Source: Thalassocella blandensis
Lineage (GTDB): Bacteria > Pseudomonadota > Gammaproteobacteria > Pseudomonadales > Cellvibrionaceae
Reading direction: 5' to 3'
NCBI GenBank assembly: GCA_902141825.1
Contig: CABFPG010000010.1
Location: 165,378 to 229,377, forward strand
DNA: 64,000 nucleotides
The position numbers and the translations under genes are program-made. The notes under the pieces are model-generated. The model was given only the letters and a program-made list of their open reading frames with translations. It had not been told where the DNA came from and searched no databases. Below are positions 19,595 through 28,899 of this stretch, in pieces. Numbering within the stretch: the stretch's first letter is position 1; each line of letters begins with the position of its first letter.

Positions 19595-22500
19595 ATGATT
19601 TTTACACGAAATCTACCGAGGGCACTCAATCAGGCGCTAATCTACAGTGGTGCTGTGGTTTTCTTTTTATGTTCGGGTTTGCTTTGGGCAAATGGAGTTG
19701 AAACAAACCGCTACGATGATCGGACGTTTGAAGCTCTCACGCTGGATAATGGCTTAAAAGTACTACTGGTGTTTGATCCCAGTGCCGACAAGGCTGCAGC
19801 AGCACTGGATGTAAATGTCGGCTCCAGTGAAGATCCCAGCAACCGGGCTGGGCTTGCTCATTTTGTTGAACACATGCTGTTTTTGGGTACAAATAAATAT
19901 CCGTCGCCAGGTGATTTTCAGTATTATATCAGTGAAAATGGTGGCTCTCACAATGCCTATACCAGCACACATCACACCAATTATTTTTTTGATATCGAAC
20001 CTTTAGCGTTAAACGGAGCGCTAGATCGTTTTGCTCAGTTTTTTGTTTCGCCCCAATTCCAGACCGATATTATCCACCGGGAAATTAAGGCGCTTGATTC
20101 AGAATTTTATTCTCAATACGAGTCAGAAACTCGGCGAGAGCGGGATGTTTTGCGTGGCTTGCTGGTTGAAGGGCATGAACTTGGTAAGTTTTCTATGGGC
20201 AACGCCCGCAGTCTGATCGACAAGCGGGATAGCACTACACTGGATAGCATCACGCTGGAGAGCACCACGCTGGAGAGCACCGCACTGGATAAAACCAAAG
20301 ATTCAGATGTTATTAACGCCGGAGGAGCAGCTCAAAATTCTGCACTGAGAGACGAGGTACAGCGGTTCTTTCGAAAACACTATAGCGCAGATCGAATGAC
20401 GCTGGTTGTAAGCAGCCCATACTCCATTGCGGATTTAAAAAAATACGTAGTACCAAAATTCTCTGAGCTTCCTCGTGTACCGTTCACAGAATCTGAATCC
20501 AACGGTGAACTTCTATCGTCGGCGTTCAAAGGTTCCACCCTTGAGATTCAATCGCTGAATAACACGCATCGACTTTCGCTTTTGTTTCCCGTGCCCGAGT
20601 CGACCGGGTATTACGAGCAAAAGCCGCTTGAGTTTATTGCCGATATACTCGCCAATCAAGGTGAAGGCAGCCTCTATACGTTACTCGTGCAGTTGGGGTG
20701 GATCACCGATATCAATACGCGTGTAGATTATACCTGGCATGGCGGTGAAACATTTAATGTTGATCTTTACTTAACAGACAGCGGCCTCGTGCAAACGCAG
20801 ATGATTCGTCAGTTGGTATTTGACTATATTGCGTTGACAGCAAAAAAAGGTGTAACGAAAAAACATTACAAATCACTTGCACAAAAAGGACGTTTGTATT
20901 TTCGTTTTTATGAAAAACAATCCCTGCGAAATTCTATAAGCGATTTGGCGCTTCAGTTACATGAAATTCCCGTGGATAAACTCGTGTCCTCGCGGTATTT
21001 GTATGCGGATTATGATCAGGCACTTATTCAGTCTTATCTATCATACTTAACACCTGACAACGCACTTACGATTATTACGCATCCATTTGTAAATATAATG
21101 GATGATATTCAGATGAGCCCTTACTATCATGCAAAATATATTGTGCACGAGAAATCTGATAACTCTTTTGTTATGGGCGATCGCCAATTACGTCAACTCG
21201 CTGCCTACAGGAAAAAAATAAAACTACCTCGTACAAACGAGTATCTGTCAGACAATATTCGTCTGGTTGATCAGGAATCTGATCTGGGCTGGTCGCAACC
21301 AGAAATTTTACGTTCTAAATATGGTGTTACTACTTGGTTTATGCCGGATCGCGTTTACCGTCAGCCCTTTACCTATATTAAGTCACAATGGGTTTTGCCC
21401 GAAGCGGCGAAGTCTGCGGAAGCGTCTGCCAGTTTGAAAGTTTTTACCTCGCTATTAGAGCGGGAGATGCACCAACAGTTATCGCAAGCAAAAGCCGCTG
21501 GTTTGCAGTTTAATTTGTCACAAAATATGAAAGGTGTTGAATTGGAAGTTGACGGCTTCAGTGAAAATATTCAGCAGGTCACGCGTCAGCTTTCCAGTAT
21601 TTTTTCCAGTGCTCTCTCCAGTCGACGATATCGTCAGCAGTTAGTGAAGAAACACTACGGGGCGGTGTATCAGGAGTTGCTGATTCAGGAAAGAAATAAA
21701 ATTGCCGATGGCGCCTACGTGAAAGCATTTCGCGAGCTTCCGGAAACTCTTTACAAACCAAAATGGTCATCTGAAGAAACCTTCAATGCATTGCACAACC
21801 TTACTAGCAAACAGTTTTTGCGAACAACGAAATCTTTGTTTGATGGCGCTACTACGGATGTTTTGATATACGGGAATGAAACTTCAAAATCAGCGGGACG
21901 GCTGGCACGTTACTTTGAAAAAATTCAGCGAAAAAATGGCAGCCGTCCGTCCATAGCGCCTTCGCTGGTGGTCGACATCTCTGAAGAAAATTATATTTAC
22001 ATTAAAAGTATGCCGGTCAGTCAGGGGGATAATGCCTTGATGCTATATGTGCAGGGGCACAATGATGACTTGCAAGAACAGGCAAAGTTTTTAATGTTGG
22101 ATCAAATGCTTCGTGCGCCATTTTACAATACACTTCGAACAGAAAAGCAGTTAGGCTATCTGGTTCAGAGTGAAGAATATAAACTCAAAAACGTGCCGGG
22201 TTTGATTTGCGTGGTGCAATCACCAGATGCCACAGCGCAGGAAATCTACCATTCTATAAATGCATTTTTTGCTGAACAAGCGCCGGTAATTTTTGAAAAC
22301 TTTTATCAAAATCGTAAAGCGGTTTTAGCCAAGCTTGATCAACAGCCACAATCACAAAGTGAAGTTGCTCAGCGGTACTGGTTAAGTATTAAAGATGGTG
22401 ATGTAGCGTTTGATGCTCAACAAAAGCTGCGTGACATTGTGGCGAATATGTCAATTTATCGAATGAAAAAGTTTTATTACTCTCGCGTGTTAAATAAATC

Positions 22501-22624
22501 AGGGCGCGTACTTTTCGTTGGTAATCAAGGCGAAATAAATGCTCAAAGCTTTGAGAAAAATGCTTTGCTCATTACAGATGCTTTTACCTTTAAAAATTCC
22601 ATGCCAGTGTATCTTTATCCTTAA
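19595..22624 (+). CDS. Pitrilysin/insulinase-like M16 zinc metalloprotease
   Basis: Large (1009-residue) M16A peptidase related to protease III (PtrA). It should degrade oligopeptides in the periplasm. A signal peptide covers about residues 1-33 (LIYSGAVVFFLCSGLLW core). The inverted zinc motif HFVEH is at residues 89-93, with FLGTNKYPSPGDFQ and GGSHNAYTS as in pitrilysin. The C-terminal half includes the TEKQLGYLVQS segment found in active insulinase enzymes. An unusual STTLD-type repeat is inserted at residues 213-232. It is monocistronic by context, with about 500-base gaps on both sides. It may be called ptrA, but orthology is not certain. Confidence 0.92.
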   Translation: MIFTRNLPRALNQALIYSGAVVFFLCSGLLWANGVETNRYDDRTFEALTLDNGLKVLLVFDPSADKAAAALDVNVGSSEDPSNRAGLAHFVEHMLFLGTNKYPSPGDFQYYISENGGSHNAYTSTHHTNYFFDIEPLALNGALDRFAQFFVSPQFQTDIIHREIKALDSEFYSQYESETRRERDVLRGLLVEGHELGKFSMGNARSLIDKRDSTTLDSITLESTTLESTALDKTKDSDVINAGGAAQNSALRDEVQRFFRKHYSADRMTLVVSSPYSIADLKKYVVPKFSELPRVPFTESESNGELLSSAFKGSTLEIQSLNNTHRLSLLFPVPESTGYYEQKPLEFIADILANQGEGSLYTLLVQLGWITDINTRVDYTWHGGETFNVDLYLTDSGLVQTQMIRQLVFDYIALTAKKGVTKKHYKSLAQKGRLYFRFYEKQSLRNSISDLALQLHEIPVDKLVSSRYLYADYDQALIQSYLSYLTPDNALTIITHPFVNIMDDIQMSPYYHAKYIVHEKSDNSFVMGDRQLRQLAAYRKKIKLPRTNEYLSDNIRLVDQESDLGWSQPEILRSKYGVTTWFMPDRVYRQPFTYIKSQWVLPEAAKSAEASASLKVFTSLLEREMHQQLSQAKAAGLQFNLSQNMKGVELEVDGFSENIQQVTRQLSSIFSSALSSRRYRQQLVKKHYGAVYQELLIQERNKIADGAYVKAFRELPETLYKPKWSSEETFNALHNLTSKQFLRTTKSLFDGATTDVLIYGNETSKSAGRLARYFEKIQRKNGSRPSIAPSLVVDISEENYIYIKSMPVSQGDNALMLYVQGHNDDLQEQAKFLMLDQMLRAPFYNTLRTEKQLGYLVQSEEYKLKNVPGLICVVQSPDATAQEIYHSINAFFAEQAPVIFENFYQNRKAVLAKLDQQPQSQSEVAQRYWLSIKDGDVAFDAQQKLRDIVANMSIYRMKKFYYSRVLNKSGRVLFVGNQGEINAQSFEKNALLITDAFTFKNSMPVYLYP
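20231..20290 (+). repeat. Four tandem 15-base units inside the M16 protease gene
   Basis: Four in-frame copies encode STTLD-SITLE-STTLE-STALD. The units differ by one to a few bases. The insertion lies after the N-terminal M16 catalytic block, in a position where homologues have a surface loop. Confidence 0.85.
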
Positions 22625-22639
22625 ATTCCTCTTCACGCA

Positions 22640-22722
22640 CAGCAATTAAATTGCTGCAGTGCACCCTAAAAGTTTTGTGGAAACTCGTTTCGCAAGTGTG
22701 TAGAATCGTGACACTTGCGAAA
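22640..22722. repeat. Two perfect inverted repeats downstream of the M16 protease gene
   Basis: The first, CAGCAAT-TAA-ATTGCTG, is at 22640-22656. The second is a perfect 12-bp pair, TTTCGCAAGTGT and ACACTTGCGAAA, at 22688-22722 with an 11-base loop. The strong second stem has no adjacent T-run. It may stabilise the protease transcript end or bind a regulator. Confidence 0.55.
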
Positions 22723-22983
22723 ATGGGCATTTTTGTTAGCAATTTCTCGCGGCTTTGTACATGACTTAGCCTGATTTTTTATACGGATGATATGGTGTCA
22801 TCGCTTGATTCATACGAATTAAACGTTTTTGGGGTAGTTTATATTCGTGAAATTAGAGAAATACCGCTGACGCAGCAATGCCATAACAATTTATTAGGGG
22901 TATCAACCGCAAACTAAGAATTCCGCAGAAACATGGTTCTGTGAAAGATCTTGATTAAAAACAAGGCGTGAAAATCTGGTTAC

Positions 22984-23076
22984 CATGCAGTTCTGCATGC
23001 GAGCAAGCGAGACGTCCGTCAAAAAATTCACCATTGAACGCTTCCCAGGTGGTTTCCATCGTGGGGAGGTTTTTTT
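22984..23076 (+). promoter_or_regulatory. Structured leader of aceE with terminator-like hairpin
   Basis: A tight hairpin CATGCAG/CTGCATG (22984-22999) is followed by a longer stem, CTTCCCA / TGGGGAG (23041-23068, one G-T pair), and seven Ts (23070-23076). The terminator-like element ends 49 bases before the aceE ATG and lies in the same direction. That arrangement fits transcription attenuation of the pyruvate dehydrogenase operon. An aceE-associated RNA motif has been described upstream of aceE in Pseudomonas; whether this is a member needs a covariance search. The rest of 22723-22983 holds no gene. Confidence 0.55.
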
Positions 23077-23125
23077 ATTTATTAGCCGCATAAAGCAAGA
23101 AGTCGGCAATTTATAGGAGGCTTAA

Positions 23126-25780
23126 ATGCTAGAGGAAACTGATGCTCTTGAAACCCAAGAGTGGTTAGAAGCGCTGGAATCAGTCGTCCGTTACAACGGG
23201 TCAGAGCGCGCATCCTACCTATTGTCGCAGTTGGCAAATAACGCAACAAAAGCAGGCGTTAAACTACCTTCTGCGATCACCACACCTTACGTTAACTCTA
23301 TTCCCGTGAAGGAAGAAAAGCGTCACCCAGGGGATCAACACCTGGAGCGCAAAATTCGATCACTTGTACGCTGGAATGCCATGGCAATGGTTATGCGTGC
23401 AAATGACAACGACGAAGGATTAGGTGGGCACATTTCTTCTTTCTCCTCCTCTGCGACTTTGTATGAAGTGGGTTTTAACCATTTTTTCCGTGGAAATGAC
23501 GGTGAACAACAGGGCGATCTGATTTACTTCCAAGGTCATATTTCCCCTGGGATTTATGCGCGCTCTTTCCTCGAAGGACGCCTGTCGGAAGACCAGCTGG
23601 ACAATTTCCGTCGTGAAGTTGACGGTGGTGGCCTTTCATCCTATCCGCACCCCTGGTTGATGCCGGACTATTGGCAGTTCCCAACAGTTTCGATGGGACT
23701 GGGACCTATCCAGGCCATTTATCAAGCGAATATCATGCGCTACATGTCCGCTCGAGGATTGAGCCCACGTGGCGATCGTAAAGTCTGGGCGTTCCTTGGA
23801 GACGGTGAGTGTGATGAACCGGAAACTTTAGGCGCAATTTCACTGGCTGGTCGTGAGCAGCTGGAAAATCTGATCTTCGTCATTAACTGTAATTTACAAC
23901 GTCTGGATGGCCCCGTTCGCGGAAATGGCAAAATCATTCAGGAGTTGGAAGGTATCTTCCGAGGCGCTGGTTGGAATGTAATCAAAGTCGTCTGGGGTGG
24001 TTTGTGGGATGAGCTACTGGCTAAAGACAAAACAGGCCTGTTGCAAAAACGCATGGACGAAGTGCTCGATGGCGAACTGCAAAATTATAAAGCGAATGGC
24101 GGTGCTTATACGCGTAAACATTTCTTTGGTAAGTATCCAGAGTTGTTAGAACTCGTTAAAGATATGACCGACGATGAAATTATGGCGTTGAATCGTGGTG
24201 GTCATGATCCGCAGAAAGTTTACGCTGCTTATTCGCAAGCGACATCGCACAAAAAACAGCCGACTGTAATTCTGGCTCAAACGGTAAAAGGTTACGGTCT
24301 TGGTGCTGCCGGCGAGTCTGCGAATATTACGCATTCGGTGAAAAAACTCGATGTTGAGAGCTTGAAAAAATTCCGTGACCGGTTCGGTATTCCGGTGTCC
24401 GATGATGATCTGAAAAACGTTCCGTATTATCGTCCGGCGCCAGACTCGCCCGAAATGAAGTACATGCATGAGCGCCGTCAATCTTTGAACGGTTATCTGC
24501 CATCACGAGTTTCTGACTTTGAGCCGCTCAAAGTGCCAGAGTTGGATAACTTCAAAGCATTGATGAAAACAACTGGTGAGCGTGAAATCTCATCTACCAT
24601 GGCGTTTGTTCGTTTCTTGTCAACGCTTGTAAAAGACAAAAATATGGGCGCCCAGGTTGTTCCGATTGTACCGGACGAAGCACGTACTTTCGGTATGGAG
24701 GGGATGTTCCGTCAGCTAGGTATTTACTCATCACAAGGGCAAAAATACACTCCCCATGATCGTGATCAGATCATGTATTACAAGGAAGATAAAAAAGGTC
24801 AGATTCTGGAAGAGGGGATTAACGAAGCGGGAGCTATGTCGGCTTGGATTTCCATTGCCACGGCGTATAGCACGTACAAAATTCCGATGGTTCCGTTTTA
24901 TGTTTACTACTCCATGTTCGGCTTCCAGCGGATTGGTGATCTAGCCTGGCTGGCAGGTGATATTCAGGCGCGCGGTTTCCTGGTAGGTGCCACCTCCGGT
25001 AGAACAACACTTAACGGTGAAGGTTTACAGCATCAGGATGGTCATAGTCACTTGATGGCTCACACCATTCCAAATTGTCGTTCCTACGATCCAACATACA
25101 GCTTTGAATTGGCCGTAATTATTCAAGACGGTCTGAAGCGTATGTATGTAGACAAAGAAAACTGTTTCTATTACCTGACAACGATGAATGAAAACTATCA
25201 TCATCCAGATATGCCTATCGGTGCAGAAGAAGGCATTATTAAGGGTATTTATCGATTGCAGGAAGGTAAGAAGTCTGCCAAGAAGAAGCGTGTTCAGTTA
25301 ATGGGCGCTGGTTCTATATTGCGTGAAGTTGAAGCTGCGGCGGATTTGTTGCGTGAAGACTGGGGAATTGAGTCGGATATCTGGAGTGTTACCAGCGTAA
25401 ATGAGTTGGCGCGTGACGGTCAGGCGGCTACTCGTTGGAACCTGCTGAATCCAACTGAAAAACCCAAGAAAGCATACGTCACTGAAAAGCTGGAAGGCGC
25501 TGACGGTCCTTTTATTATTTCCACCGATTACATTAAGAGCTACGCGGAACAATTGCGTGCCTATATTCCAGGAAGTTACACCGTATTGGGTACTGATGGA
25601 TTTGGCCGCAGTGATACTCGTTCTAAACTGCGTAAGTTCTTTGAGGTCGATCGTTATTTTGTCACGGTTGCCGCTTTAAAAGCCTTGGCAGACGAAGGCA
25701 ACTTTGATGCAAAAGATGTAGCGCAAGCGTTGAAGAAATACGGCATCGATTCTAATAAAACCGATCCAACGACGTGTTAA
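23126..25780 (+). CDS. aceE: Pyruvate dehydrogenase E1 component, homodimeric type
   Basis: Thiamine-diphosphate enzyme that decarboxylates pyruvate and reductively acetylates the lipoyl groups of AceF, linking glycolysis to the TCA cycle. The 884-residue length is that of the single-chain E1 of gammaproteobacteria. The ThDP/Mg2+ motif GDGECDEPE...NCN is present near residue 230, and the conserved histidine-rich GEGLQHQDGHSHL segment is near residue 635. A TAGGAGG ribosome site precedes the ATG. aceF follows after 15 bases. No lpdA is found downstream, so E3 must be encoded elsewhere. Confidence 0.98.
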   Translation: MLEETDALETQEWLEALESVVRYNGSERASYLLSQLANNATKAGVKLPSAITTPYVNSIPVKEEKRHPGDQHLERKIRSLVRWNAMAMVMRANDNDEGLGGHISSFSSSATLYEVGFNHFFRGNDGEQQGDLIYFQGHISPGIYARSFLEGRLSEDQLDNFRREVDGGGLSSYPHPWLMPDYWQFPTVSMGLGPIQAIYQANIMRYMSARGLSPRGDRKVWAFLGDGECDEPETLGAISLAGREQLENLIFVINCNLQRLDGPVRGNGKIIQELEGIFRGAGWNVIKVVWGGLWDELLAKDKTGLLQKRMDEVLDGELQNYKANGGAYTRKHFFGKYPELLELVKDMTDDEIMALNRGGHDPQKVYAAYSQATSHKKQPTVILAQTVKGYGLGAAGESANITHSVKKLDVESLKKFRDRFGIPVSDDDLKNVPYYRPAPDSPEMKYMHERRQSLNGYLPSRVSDFEPLKVPELDNFKALMKTTGEREISSTMAFVRFLSTLVKDKNMGAQVVPIVPDEARTFGMEGMFRQLGIYSSQGQKYTPHDRDQIMYYKEDKKGQILEEGINEAGAMSAWISIATAYSTYKIPMVPFYVYYSMFGFQRIGDLAWLAGDIQARGFLVGATSGRTTLNGEGLQHQDGHSHLMAHTIPNCRSYDPTYSFELAVIIQDGLKRMYVDKENCFYYLTTMNENYHHPDMPIGAEEGIIKGIYRLQEGKKSAKKKRVQLMGAGSILREVEAAADLLREDWGIESDIWSVTSVNELARDGQAATRWNLLNPTEKPKKAYVTEKLEGADGPFIISTDYIKSYAEQLRAYIPGSYTVLGTDGFGRSDTRSKLRKFFEVDRYFVTVAALKALADEGNFDAKDVAQALKKYGIDSNKTDPTTC

Positions 25781-25795
25781 TAGGAGAAATATTTC

Positions 25796-27709
25796 GTGGC
25801 TAAACAAACAGTTGCTGTACCCGATATTGGCGGGGCAGAAAATGTTGATGTTATCGAAGTGTGTGTCGCGCCGGGTGATGTTATCGCAGAAGATGATGCG
25901 ATTGTCGTGCTTGAGTCCGATAAAGCTTCGATGGACATACCATCTCCTTTCGCGGGAAAAATTGTTTCCATCGCTATTAAAGAAGGCGATACCGTTAACG
26001 AAGGTGATGCAATCTTAGAAATTGAAACTGAAGCAGAAGTAGAGTCTGAGGTGAAAGCAGAAGAAGCGCCTGCACCCGCTCCAAAGTCAGCGCCCGCGAA
26101 GTCTTCAGCGGGTGGTGCTGAGCTACCTGTTACTGTGCCTGATATTGGCGGTGCAGAAGGTGTTGATGTTATCGAGATTTGCGTAGCAGTTGGTGATAGT
26201 GTTGCAGAAGGCGACTCTATTATTGTGCTGGAAAGTGATAAAGCATCGATGGATATTCCAGCGCCTGCAAGTGGAACGGTGAAAAGCATCGGTATTTCAG
26301 AGGGTGACAAGGTCTCTGAAGGTGATGCCATCATGGTGTTAACCACCGAAGGCGAAGAAGCGCCAGCTGCTTCAGCTGAAAGCGCAGCGCCAGTCTCTGC
26401 CGAACAGTCGGCGCCTGCTGCCAGTGGCGGTGGGGTTCAGGATGTTACTGTACCGGATATCGGTGGCGCTGAAGAAGTTGATGTTATTGAGGTGTGTGTT
26501 GCCGAAGGTGACGAGGTCAGTGAAGGTGATTCCATTATCGTCCTGGAAAGCGACAAGGCGTCGATGGATATTCCGTCTCCCGCCAGCGGTAAAGTGGTAA
26601 AACTGCAGATTAAAGAGGGCGACAAAGCTTCTGAAGGCTCTGCAATTTTACAGCTGGAGGTTGCGGGTGCTGCAGCTCCTGCTCCGGCAAAAGCAGAAGC
26701 TCCGGCACAAACTCAAGCGGCTTCAAGTCCAGCTCCTGCGGCTAAGCAAGCTGCAGCTGCGCCAGCGCAACCCCAGGGTGAAGTTAAGCCTTCAGCTGAT
26801 GTGTATGCCGGTCCGGCAGTTCGTAAATTGGCTCGCCAGTTAGGCGTGGATTTGGGCAGCGTTCCAGCAAGCGGTCCGAAAGGGCGCATGTCCAAAGACG
26901 ATGTTAAAGCTTATGTCAAAAGTGTATTAAGCAAAGCATCAACCTCCGGTGGTGCGGCGGTTGCGAGTGGTGCGGGTATTCCTCAAGTGCCAGCAATAGA
27001 TTTCTCCAAGTTTGGTGAAATCGAAACTGTGAAAATGACGAAGATCCATCAGGTGACGGCGGCGAACATGTCTCGTGCCTGGTTGAATGTTCCGCATGTG
27101 ACACAGTTTGACGATGCCGATATCACCGACCTGGAAGATTTCCGGAAGGGTATGAAAGCTGAGGCAGAAAAGGCCGGTGTAAAATTAACACCGCTGCCGT
27201 TTTTGCTAAAAGCCTGCGCCGCAGCTTTGCAGTATGAACCAAGCTTCAATGTAAGCTTACATTCTGACGGTCAGCATATCGTTAAAAAGAAATATGTGCA
27301 CATCGGTGTGGCTGTTGCAACACCAAATGGATTGATGGTGCCGGTAATACGCGATGTTGATCAGAAGGGTTTATTTGAACTTGCAAAAGAGTCAACTGAA
27401 CTGGCTAAAAAAGCACGTGATGGCAAGCTAAAGCCAAACGAGATGCAGGGCGCCTGTTTTACAATTTCAAGCCTTGGTCCGATTGGTGGGACAGGATTTA
27501 CACCTATTGTAAATACGCCGGAAGTGGGTATTCTTGGTGTGTCTAAAGCGGCGATCAAACCTGTTTGGGATGGTAGTGGTTTCATTCCTCGTCAAATGTT
27601 GCCGTTGTGCTTGTCATACGATCATCGCGCTATTAATGGGGCGGATGCAGGTAATTTCATGACGTATCTGGTGTCTGTGCTTAACGACGTTCGTAAGTTG
27701 TTAGTGTAA
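25796..27709 (+). CDS. aceF: Pyruvate dehydrogenase E2, dihydrolipoamide acetyltransferase
   Basis: Core of the pyruvate dehydrogenase complex; transfers acetyl from lipoamide to CoA. The 637-residue protein begins at GTG behind TAGGAG. Three lipoyl domains each carry ESDKASMD, with lipoylated lysines at residues 43, 149 and 254, joined by Ala/Pro-rich swinging linkers. A peripheral-subunit-binding domain (about 335-375) follows, then the catalytic domain with DHRAING near residue 606. The Asn in place of DHRxxDG is shared with Pseudomonas and Azotobacter AceF. A clear terminator follows. Confidence 0.98.
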   Translation: MAKQTVAVPDIGGAENVDVIEVCVAPGDVIAEDDAIVVLESDKASMDIPSPFAGKIVSIAIKEGDTVNEGDAILEIETEAEVESEVKAEEAPAPAPKSAPAKSSAGGAELPVTVPDIGGAEGVDVIEICVAVGDSVAEGDSIIVLESDKASMDIPAPASGTVKSIGISEGDKVSEGDAIMVLTTEGEEAPAASAESAAPVSAEQSAPAASGGGVQDVTVPDIGGAEEVDVIEVCVAEGDEVSEGDSIIVLESDKASMDIPSPASGKVVKLQIKEGDKASEGSAILQLEVAGAAAPAPAKAEAPAQTQAASSPAPAAKQAAAAPAQPQGEVKPSADVYAGPAVRKLARQLGVDLGSVPASGPKGRMSKDDVKAYVKSVLSKASTSGGAAVASGAGIPQVPAIDFSKFGEIETVKMTKIHQVTAANMSRAWLNVPHVTQFDDADITDLEDFRKGMKAEAEKAGVKLTPLPFLLKACAAALQYEPSFNVSLHSDGQHIVKKKYVHIGVAVATPNGLMVPVIRDVDQKGLFELAKESTELAKKARDGKLKPNEMQGACFTISSLGPIGGTGFTPIVNTPEVGILGVSKAAIKPVWDGSGFIPRQMLPLCLSYDHRAINGADAGNFMTYLVSVLNDVRKLLV

Positions 27710-27733
27710 CGGGAATCAGCGTTAAACATGTGT

Positions 27734-27759
27734 AAAGCGGGCAATTAGCCCGCTTTTTT
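27734..27759 (+). terminator. Intrinsic terminator of aceE-aceF
   Basis: AGCGGGC and GCCCGCT form a 7-bp GC-rich stem with a 5-base loop, followed directly by a run of Ts, 25 bases after the aceF stop. Confidence 0.92.
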
Positions 27760-27842
27760 ATTGCCTGAAATTTATCTGAGTTATTTGTTTGAGAGTGCTT
27801 TTTGAAGCGGGGTGTGAAAGGGCGTTGATTGACTTGAGATAT

Positions 27843-27866
27843 AAAAAAGCCCGGCGGATGCCGGGC
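27843..27866 (-). terminator. Intrinsic terminator of the OmpA-like gene
   Basis: Read on the minus strand, GCCCGGC-ATCC-GCCGGGC is followed by six Ts. It lies 40 bases beyond the stop of the OmpA-like gene and faces the aceF terminator. Confidence 0.92.
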
Positions 27867-27906
27867 AAAGCTCTCAGGGTGACGCAGATTTAAAACTGGT
27901 AAAGGC

Positions 27907-28608
27907 TTAGTGTGTTGCGATGGTGGTTTGTGTGACTTGCGGCAAGGATTCCTGGGTAAAGACTTCGATATTGACCCGGCGCGCAAAAGCAAAGCTGTCG
28001 TAGTCCTTTTTCTCGGGGTCTGCCTTGCTGGACCCAAAGGCAAAAATGTCTATTCGCTCCTTGGCGATGCCTTGATCTTCCAGTAACGCTGCAACTGATT
28101 TAGCTCGTTCAGAGGAAAGCACGTTGTTGTACTCATCTGTGCCGCGAGGGTCAGCGTGACCGTCAAGACGAACGCGGAGCTGTTTGTTTTGTTTTAGATA
28201 GTTTGAAAGTGATTCAATTCGCTTGATATCTTCAAAGGTTAACGTGTCGACGCCCGTTGGGAACATCACTTGAAATTCCAGCTTTTTCGCAATTTTATTT
28301 TCCAGGCTGATCAGTGTGATTTCCTGATGCTCGATTTCATTTTCCAGTTGACTTATTTCCATCTCGGCCTCTTCAAGTTCGTTTTTAATGTCTAAGGTTT
28401 TGTTGTGTTGTTCGTCGAACAATGCACCGCCAGCAGCCCCAAATACTGCACCAACTGGTCCGCCTACCATTGCGCCCACAAGTGCGCCGCCAGTAAAAGA
28501 GCCGATGCCTTTGAGTGTGGTTTTCATGTCTTTATCTTTGGCATAAGCCCCAGAAGTGCTTAATGCAGCAGTTAAAATGATGGCTGACGTCATGCTTAAT
28601 GTTTTCAT
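27907..28608 (-). CDS. OmpA-family protein with glycine-zipper (PdsO-like)
   Basis: A 233-residue exported protein. A signal peptide (about 1-23, ending near GAYAK) is followed by a glycine-zipper segment (GGALVGAMVGGPVGAVFGAAGG, about 39-60). A coiled-coil (about 68-105) comes next, then a C-terminal OmpA/MotB domain with the peptidoglycan-contact pattern DGHADPRGTDEYN...LSSERA. This layout resembles PdsO, the OmpA-like protein of the proteobacterial dedicated sortase system, but no sortase gene lies in this window, so that link is only suggestive. It probably tethers envelope to peptidoglycan. It has its own terminator and a GGAGAT ribosome site. Confidence 0.85.
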   Translation of the reverse strand: MKTLSMTSAIILTAALSTSGAYAKDKDMKTTLKGIGSFTGGALVGAMVGGPVGAVFGAAGGALFDEQHNKTLDIKNELEEAEMEISQLENEIEHQEITLISLENKIAKKLEFQVMFPTGVDTLTFEDIKRIESLSNYLKQNKQLRVRLDGHADPRGTDEYNNVLSSERAKSVAALLEDQGIAKERIDIFAFGSSKADPEKKDYDSFAFARRVNIEVFTQESLPQVTQTTIATH

Positions 28609-28899
28609 GTTGTATCTCCAAATAAAAATGGTGTATGAAATTTGTTGAATGCGTTCCCGCTGTCTACGGTGTTTATTTAACTGAAAGAAAAGGGCGCTTG
28701 AGTGGAAGGCTTAGGGCAGGCTTGCGATAGAAAATGGCGAAATGTGGAGGCCAGATAAACAGCGTTTTCCTGCCTGTGCTTTACTGGGGGTTGAGGCCTT
28801 GAGTAGCGTCAGAATTACGCTTTACAGCCATTTGCGGCTCGATTAGTCTTGCGCTTCCTTTTTGTGGCTTTTACGCTGCTTCGGCATATAGAGATATTG

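Noticed and set aside
22903..23109. Open frame of 68 codons on the minus strand in front of aceE
   Set aside because: It overlaps the hairpins and T-run of the aceE leader, has no ribosome site and its composition is unlike a protein; it is a chance frame.
27600..27660. Loss of the catalytic Asp in AceF (DHRAING instead of DHRxxDG)
   Set aside because: The same Asn occurs in Pseudomonas and Azotobacter E2 proteins, so it is a normal family variant and not a defect.
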